Assembly: GCA_030433275.1 (NCBI GenBank)
Contig: JAUILK010000007.1
Coordinates: 36,238-100,237 of the forward strand
Direction: 5' to 3'
Source of the DNA: Gammaproteobacteria bacterium
Lineage (GTDB): Bacteria > Pseudomonadota > Gammaproteobacteria > Nitrococcales > Nitrococcaceae
Length of the DNA stretch: 64,000 nt
The position numbers and the translations under genes are program-made. Each line of letters begins with the position of its first letter. The first letter of the stretch is position 1. The notes under the pieces were generated by a model, which worked only from the letters and a program-made list of their open reading frames with translations, was not told the origin of the DNA and did not search any database. This document shows positions 9,258 to 19,941 of this stretch, piece by piece.

Positions 9258-10454
9258 ATGTCGGACGCACTGATGCGGACTTATGCTCGGCTCCCAGTCG
9301 CCTTCGAATGCGGCGAGGGCGCTTGGCTGATAGACAACGAGGGCGAACGGTATTTGGACGCGTTGAGCGGCCTCGGGGTCTGCAACCTCGGACACGCCCA
9401 CCCGGTGATTACTCAAACCATAGCAGAACAGGCCCGAACCCTGCTGCACACCTCGAACCTTTATCGCATTCCGCTGCAAGAGCGGCTCGCCGCAAAACTC
9501 TGCGAACTCGCTGACATGGCCACGGTTTTTTTTACCAACTCCGGCGCCGAGGCCAATGAAGCGGCACTCAAGCTCGCTCGTCTGTATGGCCGCAAGCGCA
9601 ACATCGATATCCCCACTGTAATGGTGATGGATGGCGGCTTTCACGGTCGCACCCTGGCTACCCTCAGCGCAACCGGTAATCGGCGAGTACAAGCCGGTTT
9701 TGACCCCCTAGTCAATGGCTTTGTACGCGTTCCATATGACGATTTGGAGGCTGTCGAACGTGCCGGCAACAACAGCAATCGCATTGCCGCCATCTTAGTG
9801 GAGCCGATTCAAGGCGAGGCTGGAGTGGTAGTGCCAAATAAAGGCTACCTCACCGGGCTGCGCCGTATATGTGACGAGCGCGGCTGGCTGCTCATGCTCG
9901 ACGAGGTCCAAACGGGCCTGGGGCGAACCGGCGCCTGGTTCGCCCATCAACAGTTGGAAATAAAACCAGACGTGCTCACGCTCGCCAAAGCACTGGGCAA
10001 TGGGTACCCTATCGGCGCTTGCCTAGCGCGAGGCGAAGCCACAGGACTGTTCGAACCCGGCTCACACGGTTCCACATTCGGCGGCAACCCTTTGGCTTGC
10101 CGGGTCGGCCTGGCGGTGCTGCAAATTTTGCAGACCCAGCGCCTGCTGCAACGGGCTAGCCGGCTCGGCGAGCATATGCTTGCGGAACTTCAGGCAGGGT
10201 TAGTTGGGCGGCCTGGAGTACGGGCCGTACGCGGTCTTGGTCTGATGCAAGGTATTGCACTGGAGCGGCCTTGCGCAGAGCTTGTTTACCAAGCGCTCGA
10301 TCGGCAACTGCTGATCAACGTCACCGGCCAAAGTGTACTCCGCCTATTGCCACCGCTGATCCTCACGGACGAGGAGGCACAACGGATCACTCATACTGTG
10401 ATCGACCTCGTCACCTCCTTCCTCTCCAATAGCGGCACCACGTGCAGAGGATGA
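9258..10454 (+). CDS. argD: Acetylornithine aminotransferase
   Basis: This class-III PLP aminotransferase has FFTNSGAEANEAALKLAR, the GGFHGRT substrate motif, the LDEVQTGLGRTG aspartate motif and the Schiff-base lysine in TLAKALGNGYPIG. It transfers an amino group from glutamate to N-acetylglutamate semialdehyde in arginine synthesis and may also serve as succinyldiaminopimelate aminotransferase. ATG 9258 has a GAGG at proper distance, while ATG 9249 directly abuts it. Length 398 is normal. argF follows after three bases. Confidence 0.95.
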   Translation: MSDALMRTYARLPVAFECGEGAWLIDNEGERYLDALSGLGVCNLGHAHPVITQTIAEQARTLLHTSNLYRIPLQERLAAKLCELADMATVFFTNSGAEANEAALKLARLYGRKRNIDIPTVMVMDGGFHGRTLATLSATGNRRVQAGFDPLVNGFVRVPYDDLEAVERAGNNSNRIAAILVEPIQGEAGVVVPNKGYLTGLRRICDERGWLLMLDEVQTGLGRTGAWFAHQQLEIKPDVLTLAKALGNGYPIGACLARGEATGLFEPGSHGSTFGGNPLACRVGLAVLQILQTQRLLQRASRLGEHMLAELQAGLVGRPGVRAVRGLGLMQGIALERPCAELVYQALDRQLLINVTGQSVLRLLPPLILTDEEAQRITHTVIDLVTSFLSNSGTTCRG

Positions 10455-10457
10455 TTG

Positions 10458-11369
10458 ATGAACCCGCGTCACTTTCTAACCTTAACAGACTGCACCGCCG
10501 AAGAGCTGCATGCGCTCATCCGTCGCGGTATAGAACTCAAACGCATGCACCGCGATGGGCTGGTCCACGAACCGCTCAAGAGCCGCGTCCTTGCAATGAT
10601 CTTCGAGAAGGCATCGACCCGCACCCGCGTATCGTTTGAAGCCGGAATGGTTCAGCTCGGCGGGCACGCCATGTTCCTATCTCACCGCGATACTCAGCTC
10701 GGCCGTGGCGAGACCATCGAAGATACGGCGCGGGTGATTTCGAGCATGGTGGATGCGGTCATGATCCGCACTTTTGGACATGAAACCCTGACGCGTTTCG
10801 CTGAATACTCGCAGGTACCGGTCATCAACGGCCTCAGCGACGCGTTTCATCCCTGCCAGCTGCTGGCCGACATGCAAACTTATTGGGAGCACCGGGACGA
10901 TATCCGAGGACGAACCGTCGTCTGGGTAGGCGATGGCAACAACATGTGCCGTTCTTATGTCAATGCCGCCCGCCTGCTCGACTTTCAGCTACGCGTATGT
11001 TGCCCACCCGGCTATGCGCCAGGCCCACAATGGCTCGCCGATCCACGCATCGAGCTCATTCCCGAACCTAGCGAAGCCCTGCGTGGAGCCCACTTGGTAG
11101 TAACCGATGTCTGGGCCAGCATGGGCCAAGAACGCGAGCGCGAGCAGCGCCTGCGTGATCTAGCGCCTTATCGGATCACGGATGGCCTGATGGAACTCGC
11201 CGATCCGCAAGCGCTATTCATGCACTGTCTGCCAGCACATCGCGGCGAAGAGGTCGAGACAGAAGTTATTGACGGCGCCCAGAGCGTGGTATGGGACGAG
11301 GCGGAGAATCGACTCCATGCCCAAAAAGCACTCTTGGAATTTCTGCTGCTCAACGGCGATCACCGGTAG
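10458..11369 (+). CDS. argF: Ornithine carbamoyltransferase
   Basis: Carbamoyl-phosphate motif [12 protein letters not shown], the HPCQ motif in FHPCQLLAD, and the ornithine loop with the catalytic cysteine in [12 protein letters not shown] are all present. Length 303 is normal for anabolic OTCs. ATG 10458 lies three bases after the argD stop with AGAGGATG upstream, so the two form one arginine operon. Its last 20 bases overlap the 3' end of the convergent phoU. Confidence 0.96.
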   Translation: MNPRHFLTLTDCTAEELHALIRRGIELKRMHRDGLVHEPLKSRVLAMIFEKASTRTRVSFEAGMVQLGGHAMFLSHRDTQLGRGETIEDTARVISSMVDAVMIRTFGHETLTRFAEYSQVPVINGLSDAFHPCQLLADMQTYWEHRDDIRGRTVVWVGDGNNMCRSYVNAARLLDFQLRVCCPPGYAPGPQWLADPRIELIPEPSEALRGAHLVVTDVWASMGQEREREQRLRDLAPYRITDGLMELADPQALFMHCLPAHRGEEVETEVIDGAQSVVWDEAENRLHAQKALLEFLLLNGDHR

Positions 11370-12072
11370 CCTCCGCTGCCATCTGCTCGAAACTGGTATG
11401 ACGCACATCCTTGCCGCGCACGAAGTAGACCACGTACTCGCAGATATTGCGCGATCGATCGCCGATGCGCTCGAGTGAGCGTACCGACCAGAGGATATCC
11501 ATAATCGGCGATACGGATTTGGGATTGTCCTCCATGTATTGCATCAGGTTGCGTACGATCGCCTCGTACTGCGCGTCGGCTTTGATATCCTCTTGTGCCA
11601 CCTTGACGGCCTGCTCCGTATCCATCCGGGCAAAGGCATCCAGTGCCCCGTGGAGCATTTTCTTCACCAACTCTCCGAGAGCGGCCACCGCTTCTATCGG
11701 GCTGCGACGACGATCCGCTTCCAGCAGATGCAACGCCATTCGGCCAATACGCTCCGCCTCATCGCCGATTCGCTCTAAATCGGTAATCGTCTTGACCACA
11801 GCAATGATCAGGCGCAAGTCGCTAGCAGCCGGTTGCCGACGGGCCAGCACATGGATACATTCCTCGTCGAGGCGCACCTCAAAAGCATTGACTTTGTAGT
11901 CACTGGTCACCACCAGTTCGCCGCGCTCATTGTCCCCCTCTACCAACGCCACCAGTGCATCGGAGAGCTGTTGCTCCACCAGCCCACCCATGCGCATGAC
12001 GTTGTCGAGAATCCCCCAAAGCTCTTCATTGTACTGTTGCGAAATATGATGGGAGAAGCTCATTTTATCCAT
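11350..12072 (-). CDS. phoU: Phosphate transport/regulation protein PhoU
   Basis: This 240-residue all-helical PhoU duplicates the three-helix module, with metal-binding E/DxxxD patterns ([11 protein letters not shown] and [14 protein letters not shown]). It links the Pst transporter with the sensor PhoR to repress the Pho regulon in high phosphate. The start ATG 12072 has GAGGA eight bases upstream. It is the last gene of the phoR-pstSCAB-phoU series and converges on argF with a 20-base coding overlap. Confidence 0.96.
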   Translation of the reverse strand: MDKMSFSHHISQQYNEELWGILDNVMRMGGLVEQQLSDALVALVEGDNERGELVVTSDYKVNAFEVRLDEECIHVLARRQPAASDLRLIIAVVKTITDLERIGDEAERIGRMALHLLEADRRRSPIEAVAALGELVKKMLHGALDAFARMDTEQAVKVAQEDIKADAQYEAIVRNLMQYMEDNPKSVSPIMDILWSVRSLERIGDRSRNICEYVVYFVRGKDVRHTSFEQMAAEATGDRR

Positions 12073-12128
12073 AGCGTATTTCCTCGGACCCGTCCCTGTT
12101 CAGTGTATCTTGCGCGGCGGCTACGAGG

Positions 12129-13037
12129 TCAGCCGTAGCGACCGGTAATGTAGTCCTCCGTTTCCTTCTCGCGCGGGCGGGTGAAGATCGTATCGGTACC
12201 GGCAAACTCCACTAGTTTACCCAGATACATGAATGCCGTGTAATCCGAAACACGAGCCGCCTGCTGCATATTATGGGTCACGATAATGATCGTGTACTCA
12301 CCCTTGAGCTCCTCGATGAGTTCCTCGATTTTCAACGTCGAGATCGGGTCAAGCGCCGAGGCCGGTTCATCGAGCAGCAAAATCTCCGGTTTGACCGCCA
12401 CAGCCCGTGCCAGACAAAGCCTTTGCTGCTGACCACCCGAGAGCAAGGTGCCGCTCTGCTTGAGCTTGTCCTTGACTTCCTCCCACAATGCGGCCTTTCT
12501 TAGAGCCCACTCTACCCGCTCATCCATATCATACCGGCTGAGGCGCTGGTAAAGTTTGACGCCGAAGGCGATGTTGTCGTAGATGGACATGGGAAACGGG
12601 GTTGGCTTCTGGAATACCATTCCGACCCGTGCCCGCAGGAGGTTCAGATCCTGGCGCTTATCCAGAATATTGTTACCGTCAATGAGGATCTGCCCGGTCG
12701 CGTACTGGCCCGGATAGAGCTCGTAGATGCGGTTGAATGTTCTCAACAAGGTCGATTTGCCACAACCGGAGGGGCCGATGAATGCGGTCACCCGACGCGC
12801 CTGCAACTCCAAATTGATTGCTTGCAGTGCCTGGTAGCGGCCATAGAAAAAACTCAAGTCGCGGACCTCGATACACGTGGTCGCTGATGACCCGCAGGCC
12901 GCTTGTTCAGCGGATTCTCCGGCTTCGGCTACCCGGCCCTGGCGCGCACACTCGCCCTCGACGGTTTGTTCTCGTTTGTACGAACCCGTTAGCCGCAAGT
13001 CGACACGGCCGCGTGCACTCGATCCATCGTAGGCCAT
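12129..13037 (-). CDS. pstB: Phosphate ABC transporter ATP-binding protein PstB
   Basis: Walker A is GPSGCGKST, the signature LSGGQQQR, Walker [13 protein letters not shown], and the switch His is in [15 protein letters not shown]. The protein energises high-affinity phosphate uptake. The core starts at about [11 protein letters not shown]; before it lie some 50 residues of poorly conserved, Gly/Glu/Arg-rich sequence, making it longer than the usual 255-260 residues. Two starts are possible: ATG 13037, or GTG 13049, which overlaps the pstA stop by four bases. Confidence 0.95.
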   Translation of the reverse strand: MAYDGSSARGRVDLRLTGSYKREQTVEGECARQGRVAEAGESAEQAACGSSATTCIEVRDLSFFYGRYQALQAINLELQARRVTAFIGPSGCGKSTLLRTFNRIYELYPGQYATGQILIDGNNILDKRQDLNLLRARVGMVFQKPTPFPMSIYDNIAFGVKLYQRLSRYDMDERVEWALRKAALWEEVKDKLKQSGTLLSGGQQQRLCLARAVAVKPEILLLDEPASALDPISTLKIEELIEELKGEYTIIIVTHNMQQAARVSDYTAFMYLGKLVEFAGTDTIFTRPREKETEDYITGRYG

Positions 13038-13045
13038 GGCCCAGC

Positions 13046-13885
13046 TCACTCTATGTTGCGTGCTCTACCGAGGACGCGTGCGATAATGTTCAGTGTCAAA
13101 ATCCCCCCCGTGATCAACAGCGCGCCCGCCCACGCCAAATGTTGCCAGTCCTCGTAGGGGCTCATGGCGAACTGGAAGATCACTACCGGCAAATTGGCAA
13201 GGGCGCCACCCATATCTAGGCTCCAGAACTGGTTATTGAGCGCCGTAAATAATAATGGCGCCGTCTCGCCGCTTATGCGAGCCACCGCCAACAATACCCC
13301 AGTCAGTATACCTGCCCGTGACGCTCGATAGACGACGGCGAAGATCACTCGCCAGCGGGGAGCGCCCAGTGCCGCCGCTGCCTCTCGCAAACTTACGGGC
13401 ACGAGGCAGAGCATATCTTCAGTCGTTCGCACGGCGATTGGAATGACAATGAGAGCCAACGCCATACTGCCCGCCCAACCTGAAAAATGGCCCGTACGCA
13501 AGACGACCAGTTCATAGACGAACACGCCGATAACGATCGATGGCGCACTGAGCAGAATATCGTTCACGAACCGAACCACCGCAGCAAAACGGGTCTTGCG
13601 CCCGAACTCGGATAGATAGGTCCCGGCCAAAATGCCAATCGGCGTGCCGATGACGATGCCGCTGCCAGTAAGCAATAGACTGCCGACGATAGCATTGGCG
13701 AGCCCTCCCGCATCGCCCGGCGGCGGCGTAGGTTGCGAAAATACGCTCAGATCGATCCAAGGTAAGCCTTGCGCCACTAGCGTCCAGAGTAACCAGCCCA
13801 GCCAAAACAGGCCGAATGCGGTGGCGAGCATCGACAAGGCCAGTCCCAGAGCGTTAACGATACGGCGACGGACATACAAACTCAT
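13046..13885 (-). CDS. pstA: Phosphate ABC transporter permease PstA
   Basis: This 279-residue permease has six predicted TM helices and the EAA-type cytoplasmic loop [16 protein letters not shown], which contacts PstB. With PstC it forms the inner-membrane phosphate channel. It follows pstC by 13 bases, and its stop overlaps the upstream candidate start of pstB. Length and topology are normal. Confidence 0.95.
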   Translation of the reverse strand: MSLYVRRRIVNALGLALSMLATAFGLFWLGWLLWTLVAQGLPWIDLSVFSQPTPPPGDAGGLANAIVGSLLLTGSGIVIGTPIGILAGTYLSEFGRKTRFAAVVRFVNDILLSAPSIVIGVFVYELVVLRTGHFSGWAGSMALALIVIPIAVRTTEDMLCLVPVSLREAAAALGAPRWRVIFAVVYRASRAGILTGVLLAVARISGETAPLLFTALNNQFWSLDMGGALANLPVVIFQFAMSPYEDWQHLAWAGALLITGGILTLNIIARVLGRARNIE

Positions 13886-13898
13886 AGGCTGCGCGGCC

Positions 13899-14891
13899 TC
13901 AGGTACGCTCGCCTTCCCGCGCCGTCAGCCGCAACAGCAGCAACTTAGCGAGTGCAAGCACCAGAAAGGTGATAAAAAAGAGCACCAGCCCGAGTTCGAT
14001 CAGTGCGGCGGTGTAAAGCTCGCCCGTCGCTTCGGTGAATTCATTGGCAAGGGTTGAGGAGATCGTATTGCCGGGCATGAACAATGAGCTATTGAGCTGA
14101 TGAGCATTGCCGATCACGAAAGTCACCGCCATGGTCTCGCCCAACGCCCGACCTAGACCGAGCATGATACCGCCAGCAACGCCTACCTTGGTATAAGGCA
14201 GCACGACATAACGGAGCACCTCCCAAGTGGTAGCACCAAGCCCGTAAGCGGATTCTTTGAGCACGGCCGGAACCAGGTCGAAGACATCGCGCATCACAGC
14301 CGTGACGAAAGGAATGACCATGATGGCCAGAATTATGCCAGCCGTGAATACACCGATCCCCAGCGGAGGGCCTGAGAATAAACCGCCGATCAATGGCAAG
14401 CGGCCAATGTACTCAATTACCCAGGGTTGGAAATGTTCGGCGAATAGGGGCGCGAACACGAACAGACCCCACATGCCGTAGATAATGCTCGGAATAGCCG
14501 CCAGCAGCTCAACTGCGGTGCCGATGGGACGGCGCAGCCAACGTGGCGCGAGCTCGGTGATAAACACGGCAATACCGAAGCTGACCGGTACGGCGATAAT
14601 CATCGCAATCACCGAGGTCACCAACGTGCCCGTAATAGGCACCACGGCACCGTAAGTATCCGTCACCGGGTTCCAGTCGGCGCTCGTCAGAAAGCCAACA
14701 CCAAACTTGCGGATGGCGGGCCACGCGCCGACCAGCAGGGCTACACTGATCGCCAATACGAGAGCCAATACCACTCCGGCGAACAGCCACGTAGTATAGG
14801 CGAATAGCCGATCTGCCAGATAACCCCGGCGCAGTCTCCGCTGCAGGATTCGTTCGGCGACCGTCGCCGGTATGCTGGCAACCTGCTCCAT
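13899..14891 (-). CDS. pstC: Phosphate ABC transporter permease PstC
   Basis: Starting at ATG 14891, which has GGAG eight bases upstream, the protein is 330 residues with six or so TM helices, an [12 protein letters not shown] first segment and the EAA loop [15 protein letters not shown]. The open frame continues to 14954 but lacks a better start. It forms the permease with PstA. A stem-loop separates it from pstS. Confidence 0.94.
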   Translation of the reverse strand: MEQVASIPATVAERILQRRLRRGYLADRLFAYTTWLFAGVVLALVLAISVALLVGAWPAIRKFGVGFLTSADWNPVTDTYGAVVPITGTLVTSVIAMIIAVPVSFGIAVFITELAPRWLRRPIGTAVELLAAIPSIIYGMWGLFVFAPLFAEHFQPWVIEYIGRLPLIGGLFSGPPLGIGVFTAGIILAIMVIPFVTAVMRDVFDLVPAVLKESAYGLGATTWEVLRYVVLPYTKVGVAGGIMLGLGRALGETMAVTFVIGNAHQLNSSLFMPGNTISSTLANEFTEATGELYTAALIELGLVLFFITFLVLALAKLLLLRLTAREGERT

Positions 14892-14952
14892 CACGCACTC
14901 CGCGCATGGTGTATTAACAAAAGTACCGCCGCCACGCTGTAAGACGCAGCCC

Positions 14953-14977
14953 AAAGGCGCCTTGCTGGGCGGCCTTT
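14953..14977 (-). promoter_or_regulatory. Stem-loop between pstS and pstC
   Basis: On the minus strand AAAGGCCGCC, a six-base loop and GGCGCCTTT form a stem with one bulge. There is no long U tract. Such hairpins between a binding-protein gene and its permease genes commonly stabilise the upstream message or partly terminate, giving more PstS than PstC; that role is inferred. Confidence 0.5.
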
Positions 14978-15016
14978 GTGTACCAGCTTAGTTCAATCGG
15001 GTCAAACCCTATGCTT

Positions 15017-16090
15017 TTACTCAGCCGACTCAGCTCGGGTCCATAGCGACTGATGTTTCGATCCTACAAACCTTTTTTGCCAAACATTTTGGACTTGATC
15101 GACCACGCTTCGCGGCAATGGCACATAGTGCAGATCCACCGCCATCTCGTTCCCATGCTCGAAGCACCAAGCGAAAAACTCGAGCGCCGTTCGACCCGCT
15201 GTGCGGTCATCTTGGATCTTGTGCATCAGGATGAAACTCGCCCCGCTGATCGGCCAGCTCTGTCGGCCGGGCTGATTGGTCAACACCAGGTAAAAACCCG
15301 GCGCATGAACCCAATCGGCGCCTGCTGCAGCGGCCTGAAAAGTCTCGATGCTCGGCCTGGTAAAATTACCCGCGCGGTTACGCAAGAGCACATAGTTCAT
15401 CTGGTTTTGCAGCGCGTAGGCGAACTCGACGTAACCGATCCCACCCTTCAGCCGAGCCACATAGGAGGCCACGCCTTCATTGCCTTTACCGCCAATCCCG
15501 GTGGGCCAGCTCACGGCCTTGGCATTCCCTACCTGGCGTTGCCAATTCGAGCTGACTTTGCTCAGATAATTGGTAAAAACCCAAGTCGTACCCGAACCAT
15601 CAGAGCGATGAACCACCGTGATCGGCCGCCCGGGCAAGGTCAACTCGGGATTGAGCTCCTGCAGCGCAGGATCGTCCCAGCGTTTGATCCGACCTAGGAA
15701 AATTCCAGCGAGCGTCTGTGGCGTCAGCTTCAGCATACCGGATTTGACGCCCGGCAAATTAACCACCGGCACCACCCCACCGATAATCATCGGAAATTGC
15801 ACCAACCCAGCCGCGTCAAGCTCCTGTTTGGTCAACGGCGCATCCGAGGCACCAAAATCCACCGTTCCCGCCTTGATCTGTTTGATCCCGCCGCCAGAGC
15901 CAATGGACTGATAATTCACTCTGACCCCGGTCGCCTTATAATAGGCCATAGCCCACTTACTATAGATGGGGTAAGGGAAAGTCGCGCCGGCCCCGTTGAT
16001 CTGCTTGCTCTCACTCGCCACGGCGGCGTTCGCCGCACCGGCAATCATCACGGCAGCGACCACAAGTGCTCGCATCAATGTTTTTCGCAT
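15017..16090 (-). CDS. pstS: Periplasmic phosphate-binding protein PstS
   Basis: An Ala-rich signal peptide (cleavage near residue 25) precedes a phosphate-binding fold with GAGATFPYPIYSKW, the phosphate-contacting FGASDAPLT and RSDGSGTTWVF. Length 357 is normal. It captures inorganic phosphate for PstCAB. ATG 16090 follows GGGAGATCAG. The gene lies 151 bases after phoR with an inverted repeat in the leader; no clear Pho box could be read by eye. Confidence 0.95.
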   Translation of the reverse strand: MRKTLMRALVVAAVMIAGAANAAVASESKQINGAGATFPYPIYSKWAMAYYKATGVRVNYQSIGSGGGIKQIKAGTVDFGASDAPLTKQELDAAGLVQFPMIIGGVVPVVNLPGVKSGMLKLTPQTLAGIFLGRIKRWDDPALQELNPELTLPGRPITVVHRSDGSGTTWVFTNYLSKVSSNWQRQVGNAKAVSWPTGIGGKGNEGVASYVARLKGGIGYVEFAYALQNQMNYVLLRNRAGNFTRPSIETFQAAAAGADWVHAPGFYLVLTNQPGRQSWPISGASFILMHKIQDDRTAGRTALEFFAWCFEHGNEMAVDLHYVPLPRSVVDQVQNVWQKRFVGSKHQSLWTRAESAE

Positions 16091-16117
16091 TCTGATCTCC
16101 CAGGCGTTGAACTGAAT

Positions 16118-16161
16118 GGCAACCTCGCCCTTGAAATTGCGGCGCCCGGCCTGAGGTTGCC
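16118..16161 (-). repeat. 9-bp inverted repeat in the pstS leader
   Basis: GGCAACCTC (16118-16126) and GAGGTTGCC (16153-16161) are perfect complements separated by 26 bases, within the phoR-pstS intergenic region. They could form a leader hairpin or a spaced operator. Confidence 0.4.
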
Positions 16162-16241
16162 GTATGAACGACGAATCCGGTAGGGACCTAGCGTACTGGG
16201 GCCGCGATACACAGCCACGGCAACCACCGATAACGCGGATG

Positions 16242-17564
16242 TCAGCCGCTGCGCTCGCTGCTGCTCCGGCGGTTTGCCCCTGGCGATGCGCTCACAGCCA
16301 GCCCGCGCACGCTCAGTTTGACGGGAAACAAACAATCAAAGGTGCTGCCCTTATTCAGCTGGCTGCGGATATCCAGCCGTGCATCATGACGGCTAAGCAC
16401 GTGTTTGACGATGGCCAATCCAAGACCGGTACCCGCGGTTGCACTACTTCGCCCACCGTCCACACGATAGAAGCGCTCGGTTAACCGCGGTAGGTGGTGC
16501 GGCGGGATGCCTGAGCCGGTATCTACCACTTGCATGTGCACGGCATCGTCATCGACAAACCAACGGATGACGATCCGGCCGTCGGCTGGCGTGTATTTCA
16601 CCGCGTTCACCACCAGATTCGAAAAAGCGCTACGCAATTCAGTTTGATCGCCACACAATTGTAGGTCTCTGTCAATATCGAGCTCGATGCGGTGCCGGCC
16701 ACCGCTCAATGCACTGGCTTCCACTGCGAGCACCTCCAGCATAGCTGCAACATCGACCGGCACCGCAGCCGACTTGCGCTCACCGGTCTCCAGACGAGAA
16801 AGTAACAATAGATCATCAACTAACCGGTTCATCCGCCGGCTCTGCTCCTGGATCAGCCCCAGCGATCGCTGAAAATTCTTTGGGTCGGCCTCGTCTTGCT
16901 CGGAGAGTGTTTCGGCCACTCCTTGAATCACGGTCAGTGGAGTACGCAACTCGTGAGTGATATTGGCGACGAAATCGCGCCGCATTGTCTCCAAGCGATG
17001 CAGGCGGGTCACGTCACGGGCGAGCAGCAACTTACGTTCCTGCCCATAAGGTACGATGCGGATTTCCAGTACCAGATGCTCGTCGAGTGGTGAAGGAACC
17101 TTGACCGAACCATGCCAGTCGCCACGCGCCAAAAATTCGCTGAAGACCGGATGGCGTAACAGATTAGCAATCCGCTGGCCTTGATCACGCGGCCACTCAA
17201 GCCCCAGATAGCGAGCGGCCATAGCGTTCCACCACTGCATCTCCCCCATTCCACGCAACACCACAGTGGCATCTGGCATGGCATTGGCTGACTCTTTGAA
17301 ACGTCGCAGCAACTCGGCAAGGCGTTGGCGACGCTCCCTGTGGCGGCGCTGCAATCGGTAGAGATGCTCGAAAAGCGTACCCCATGGTCCTTCCGACTGC
17401 GGCGGCTGAAACTGACGCCCCCTCCGTAACCAACGCTCGAAACGAACCAAACTGCGAACCTGGACGCCAAGAAAAAGCACGAATGCGAGCAACAATGCCA
17501 GCAAAAGATGACCACTGATTAGACCAACCAGGGCCGCAACCAGCAAGAGCAAAGCGAGTCGCAT
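16242..17564 (-). CDS. phoR: Phosphate regulon sensor histidine kinase PhoR
   Basis: Two hydrophobic N-terminal segments precede a PAS-like region (about 95-190). Then come the H box ITHELRTPLTVIQG, the N box FSNLVVNAVKYTP, and the G boxes VDTGSGIP and GTGLGLAIVKHVLSRH. Its place next to pstS identifies it as PhoR. ATG 17564 has CGGAG at good spacing; an ATG at 17597 is an alternative. Its partner phoB, normally just upstream, is not here, and the upstream neighbour is pdxH. Confidence 0.9.
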   Translation of the reverse strand: MRLALLLLVAALVGLISGHLLLALLLAFVLFLGVQVRSLVRFERWLRRGRQFQPPQSEGPWGTLFEHLYRLQRRHRERRQRLAELLRRFKESANAMPDATVVLRGMGEMQWWNAMAARYLGLEWPRDQGQRIANLLRHPVFSEFLARGDWHGSVKVPSPLDEHLVLEIRIVPYGQERKLLLARDVTRLHRLETMRRDFVANITHELRTPLTVIQGVAETLSEQDEADPKNFQRSLGLIQEQSRRMNRLVDDLLLLSRLETGERKSAAVPVDVAAMLEVLAVEASALSGGRHRIELDIDRDLQLCGDQTELRSAFSNLVVNAVKYTPADGRIVIRWFVDDDAVHMQVVDTGSGIPPHHLPRLTERFYRVDGGRSSATAGTGLGLAIVKHVLSRHDARLDIRSQLNKGSTFDCLFPVKLSVRGLAVSASPGANRRSSSERSG

Positions 17565-17882
17565 CGCCGCTCCGGGCCAAGGGTTACTAATCAACATGCA
17601 AGATTACGGTTCCGCATCAGCGCAGTCAGAGTCCGTTTAGGTATTCAAGCAGCTCTCAGCGCATGGACTCCCCCATTGGGGCCATCGGGCCAGGACAAAG
17701 AAAACAACCGCCAACCGGAAACTGAATGCTCGATTCGAAAAAGCGCCCTCAATCCCCCTCAGCAAGACCCGCCCACACCAGATCATGCCTACGCTGGGAA
17801 CCAGCGTTTACGGCACCCCCGCACCGAAGTAGCTTAAATCTGCCGAGCAGGCACCGGCGAGCCAGCATAGCGACAACTCGCG
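17565..17882. other. Intergenic region upstream of phoR
   Basis: About 318 bases between phoR and pdxH carry no supported gene; the short open frames lack ribosome sites and family resemblance. It should contain the phoR promoter. A phoB gene would be expected here but no trace of one is visible. Confidence 0.5.
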
Positions 17883-18467
17883 TTATGGCTGGACTTGTCC
17901 ACAACGCCACCCATCCCCTTCGAACCAATAGCGGCAACGCTCATGCAGCCGCCCAGGACGAGAATGCCAGAATTCAATCAGATCCGGCATCAACCGATAA
18001 CCCGTCCAGTACGGCGGCCTAGGCACCGGCTGATCGGCAAAACGCGCCTCCAATTCCTTGACCCGATTTTCAAGCCATGCCCGGCTCTCCAACGGCTCAG
18101 ACTGCTGCGATGCCCATGCGCCGATCTGACTGGCCCGCGCCCGCGTGGCCCAATAGCTATCCGCCTCTTGCGGAGTCACCAATTGCACACCTCCTTCGAT
18201 GAGAACCTGCTCCAGCAACGGCTGCCAAAACAAGCAGAGTGCGGCTCGCGGGTTTTCGCTGAGCTGCCGGCCCTTCCGGCTATGAGCGTTGGTATAAAAT
18301 ACCAACCCAGTCTCGCTCACATGCTTGAGAAGGACAGTGCGCGCAGTGGGTCGCCCATACCGATCGGCCGTCGCCAAAGTCATCGCCGCCGGCTCGGTCA
18401 AACTTGTATTCTGGGCGCGCTCGAACAGGCGTTGAAACCGCTCGATCGCCTCACGATAGAGTTCCAT
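17883..18467 (-). CDS. pdxH: Pyridoxamine 5'-phosphate oxidase
   Basis: FMN-binding split-barrel enzyme with RTVLLKHVSETGLVFYTN, the RKGRQLSENPRAAL FMN loop, SRPGRLHERCRYW and a C-terminal aromatic segment. It oxidises PNP and PMP to pyridoxal phosphate in vitamin B6 salvage and synthesis. Starting at ATG 18467 it has 194 residues; a TTG four codons upstream also fits. The usual C-terminal RL.P ending is altered to GQVQP. Confidence 0.92.
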   Translation of the reverse strand: MELYREAIERFQRLFERAQNTSLTEPAAMTLATADRYGRPTARTVLLKHVSETGLVFYTNAHSRKGRQLSENPRAALCLFWQPLLEQVLIEGGVQLVTPQEADSYWATRARASQIGAWASQQSEPLESRAWLENRVKELEARFADQPVPRPPYWTGYRLMPDLIEFWHSRPGRLHERCRYWFEGDGWRCGQVQP

Positions 18468-18516
18468 GTAGATCCGCAATTACTAATGTGCGGCGTAGTG
18501 TAGCACTGCAACGATA

Positions 18517-19863
18517 CTAACGATTCGGTTCCTCGACAGGCTCCACCCGCAGCAGCAGACCATTCAACTCGGCAACCCGCACTCGCTGACCAGCCCGCAG
18601 GGGCACAGCGCACTGCGCCCGCCAACGTTCGCCGTGGATGCGGATCCAGCCGGTCTCCTGAAAATCGGCCACTACGATGCCTTCGTTTCCCAACATCTGC
18701 TGGCGTCCCGATACGACAGGCCGTTTATGAGCCCGTATCGCAAAGCTCGCACTTGCCATCAGCAGCAGCAAACTGGCGGCAGCGAAACCGATGATGAGCA
18801 TAATCGAAAGCTGGAAACCGGGCACATCGGTATCGATCAACATAACTGACCCGATCACGAAAGCGACCACGCCGCCCAGCCCCAAAGCACCGAAACTGGG
18901 TGCAAAAGCCTCGGCGATCATGAAGATGATGCCGAGCAATATCAACCCCAAGCCAGCGTAGTTGATCGGCAAGGCCTGAAAGGCGAACAACGCGAGCAGC
19001 AGGGCAATTCCACCTAACACACCCGGCAGAATCGCACCTGGATTAGCGAGTTCAAAGAAAAGCCCGTAAATGCCAAGCAACATCAGAACATAAGCGACAT
19101 TCGGGTTAGTAAGCACCGCCAAAATTCGGGTACGCCAACCCGGCTCGACCCGCTCCACGCTCAGCTGCGCCGTAGCCAAGGTCACCTTGCCGGTTGCAAG
19201 TTTCACCGTCCGGCCATCGATTTTGCGCAGCAACTGCGTGACATCGTCAGCCATTACGTCGATGACCTTCATTTCCAAAGCTTGATGAGCCGGCAGACTT
19301 GCCGCTTCCCGCACTGCTTTTTCCGCCCAGCCCGCATTCCGGCCCCGCAGCTCGGCAAGCGAGCGGATGTAAGCGACGGCGTCATTTACCATTTTACGCT
19401 CCATCGACGTAGCCGGCGCAGGCTCGTCCTTTTCCCGATCCCCTTTGTTCGGCCTGGGCGAGGGCATGCCTGGCATTCCACCAATTTGCACCGGCGTTGC
19501 AGCGCCAAGATTAGTTCCTGGAGCCATGGCGGCCACGTGGGAAGCATACAAAATGTAGGTGCCGGCGCTGGCCGCACGTGAGCCGCTCGGCGCAACATAA
19601 CTGACAACCGGCACCGATGAGCTTAGAATGGCCTGTATGATGCTCCGCATCGAGGTGTCCAGCCCACCGGGGGTATCCATCTCCAAAATCACGAGCGCCG
19701 CATCCTGCTGCTCCGCTTGGGTCAGTTCAGTGGTGATGTGGTCACTTATCGCCGGACCGATCGCATCATCGATCCTCAATAACAAGGCGCGCTCATTCGC
19801 TGCATCAGCTGCCGGCACAGCCGTCAGCGACCAGAGTAGACATGCCAACGCGATGGCGCGCAT
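18517..19863 (-). CDS. NfeD-family membrane serine protease
   Basis: A signal peptide (1-21) precedes a ClpP-class serine protease domain with the nucleophile region VAPSGSRAASAGTYIL. Four or five TM helices (about 245-370) follow, then a soluble OB-fold NfeD domain at the C-terminus (GNEGIVVADFQETGWIRIHG). NfeD proteases usually pair with a stomatin/slipin gene, whose proteins they cleave or partner in the membrane. No such gene is adjacent. ATG 19863 follows GGGAG. It sits between adk and pdxH on the same strand. Confidence 0.9.
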   Translation of the reverse strand: MRAIALACLLWSLTAVPAADAANERALLLRIDDAIGPAISDHITTELTQAEQQDAALVILEMDTPGGLDTSMRSIIQAILSSSVPVVSYVAPSGSRAASAGTYILYASHVAAMAPGTNLGAATPVQIGGMPGMPSPRPNKGDREKDEPAPATSMERKMVNDAVAYIRSLAELRGRNAGWAEKAVREAASLPAHQALEMKVIDVMADDVTQLLRKIDGRTVKLATGKVTLATAQLSVERVEPGWRTRILAVLTNPNVAYVLMLLGIYGLFFELANPGAILPGVLGGIALLLALFAFQALPINYAGLGLILLGIIFMIAEAFAPSFGALGLGGVVAFVIGSVMLIDTDVPGFQLSIMLIIGFAAASLLLLMASASFAIRAHKRPVVSGRQQMLGNEGIVVADFQETGWIRIHGERWRAQCAVPLRAGQRVRVAELNGLLLRVEPVEEPNR

Positions 19864-19941
19864 ACCACAATCTCCCGGATATCCGCACAGCTATGATTTG
19901 CAAGCTCCGTTCACCGAGTACGCAAACTCCTTACCGGCACT

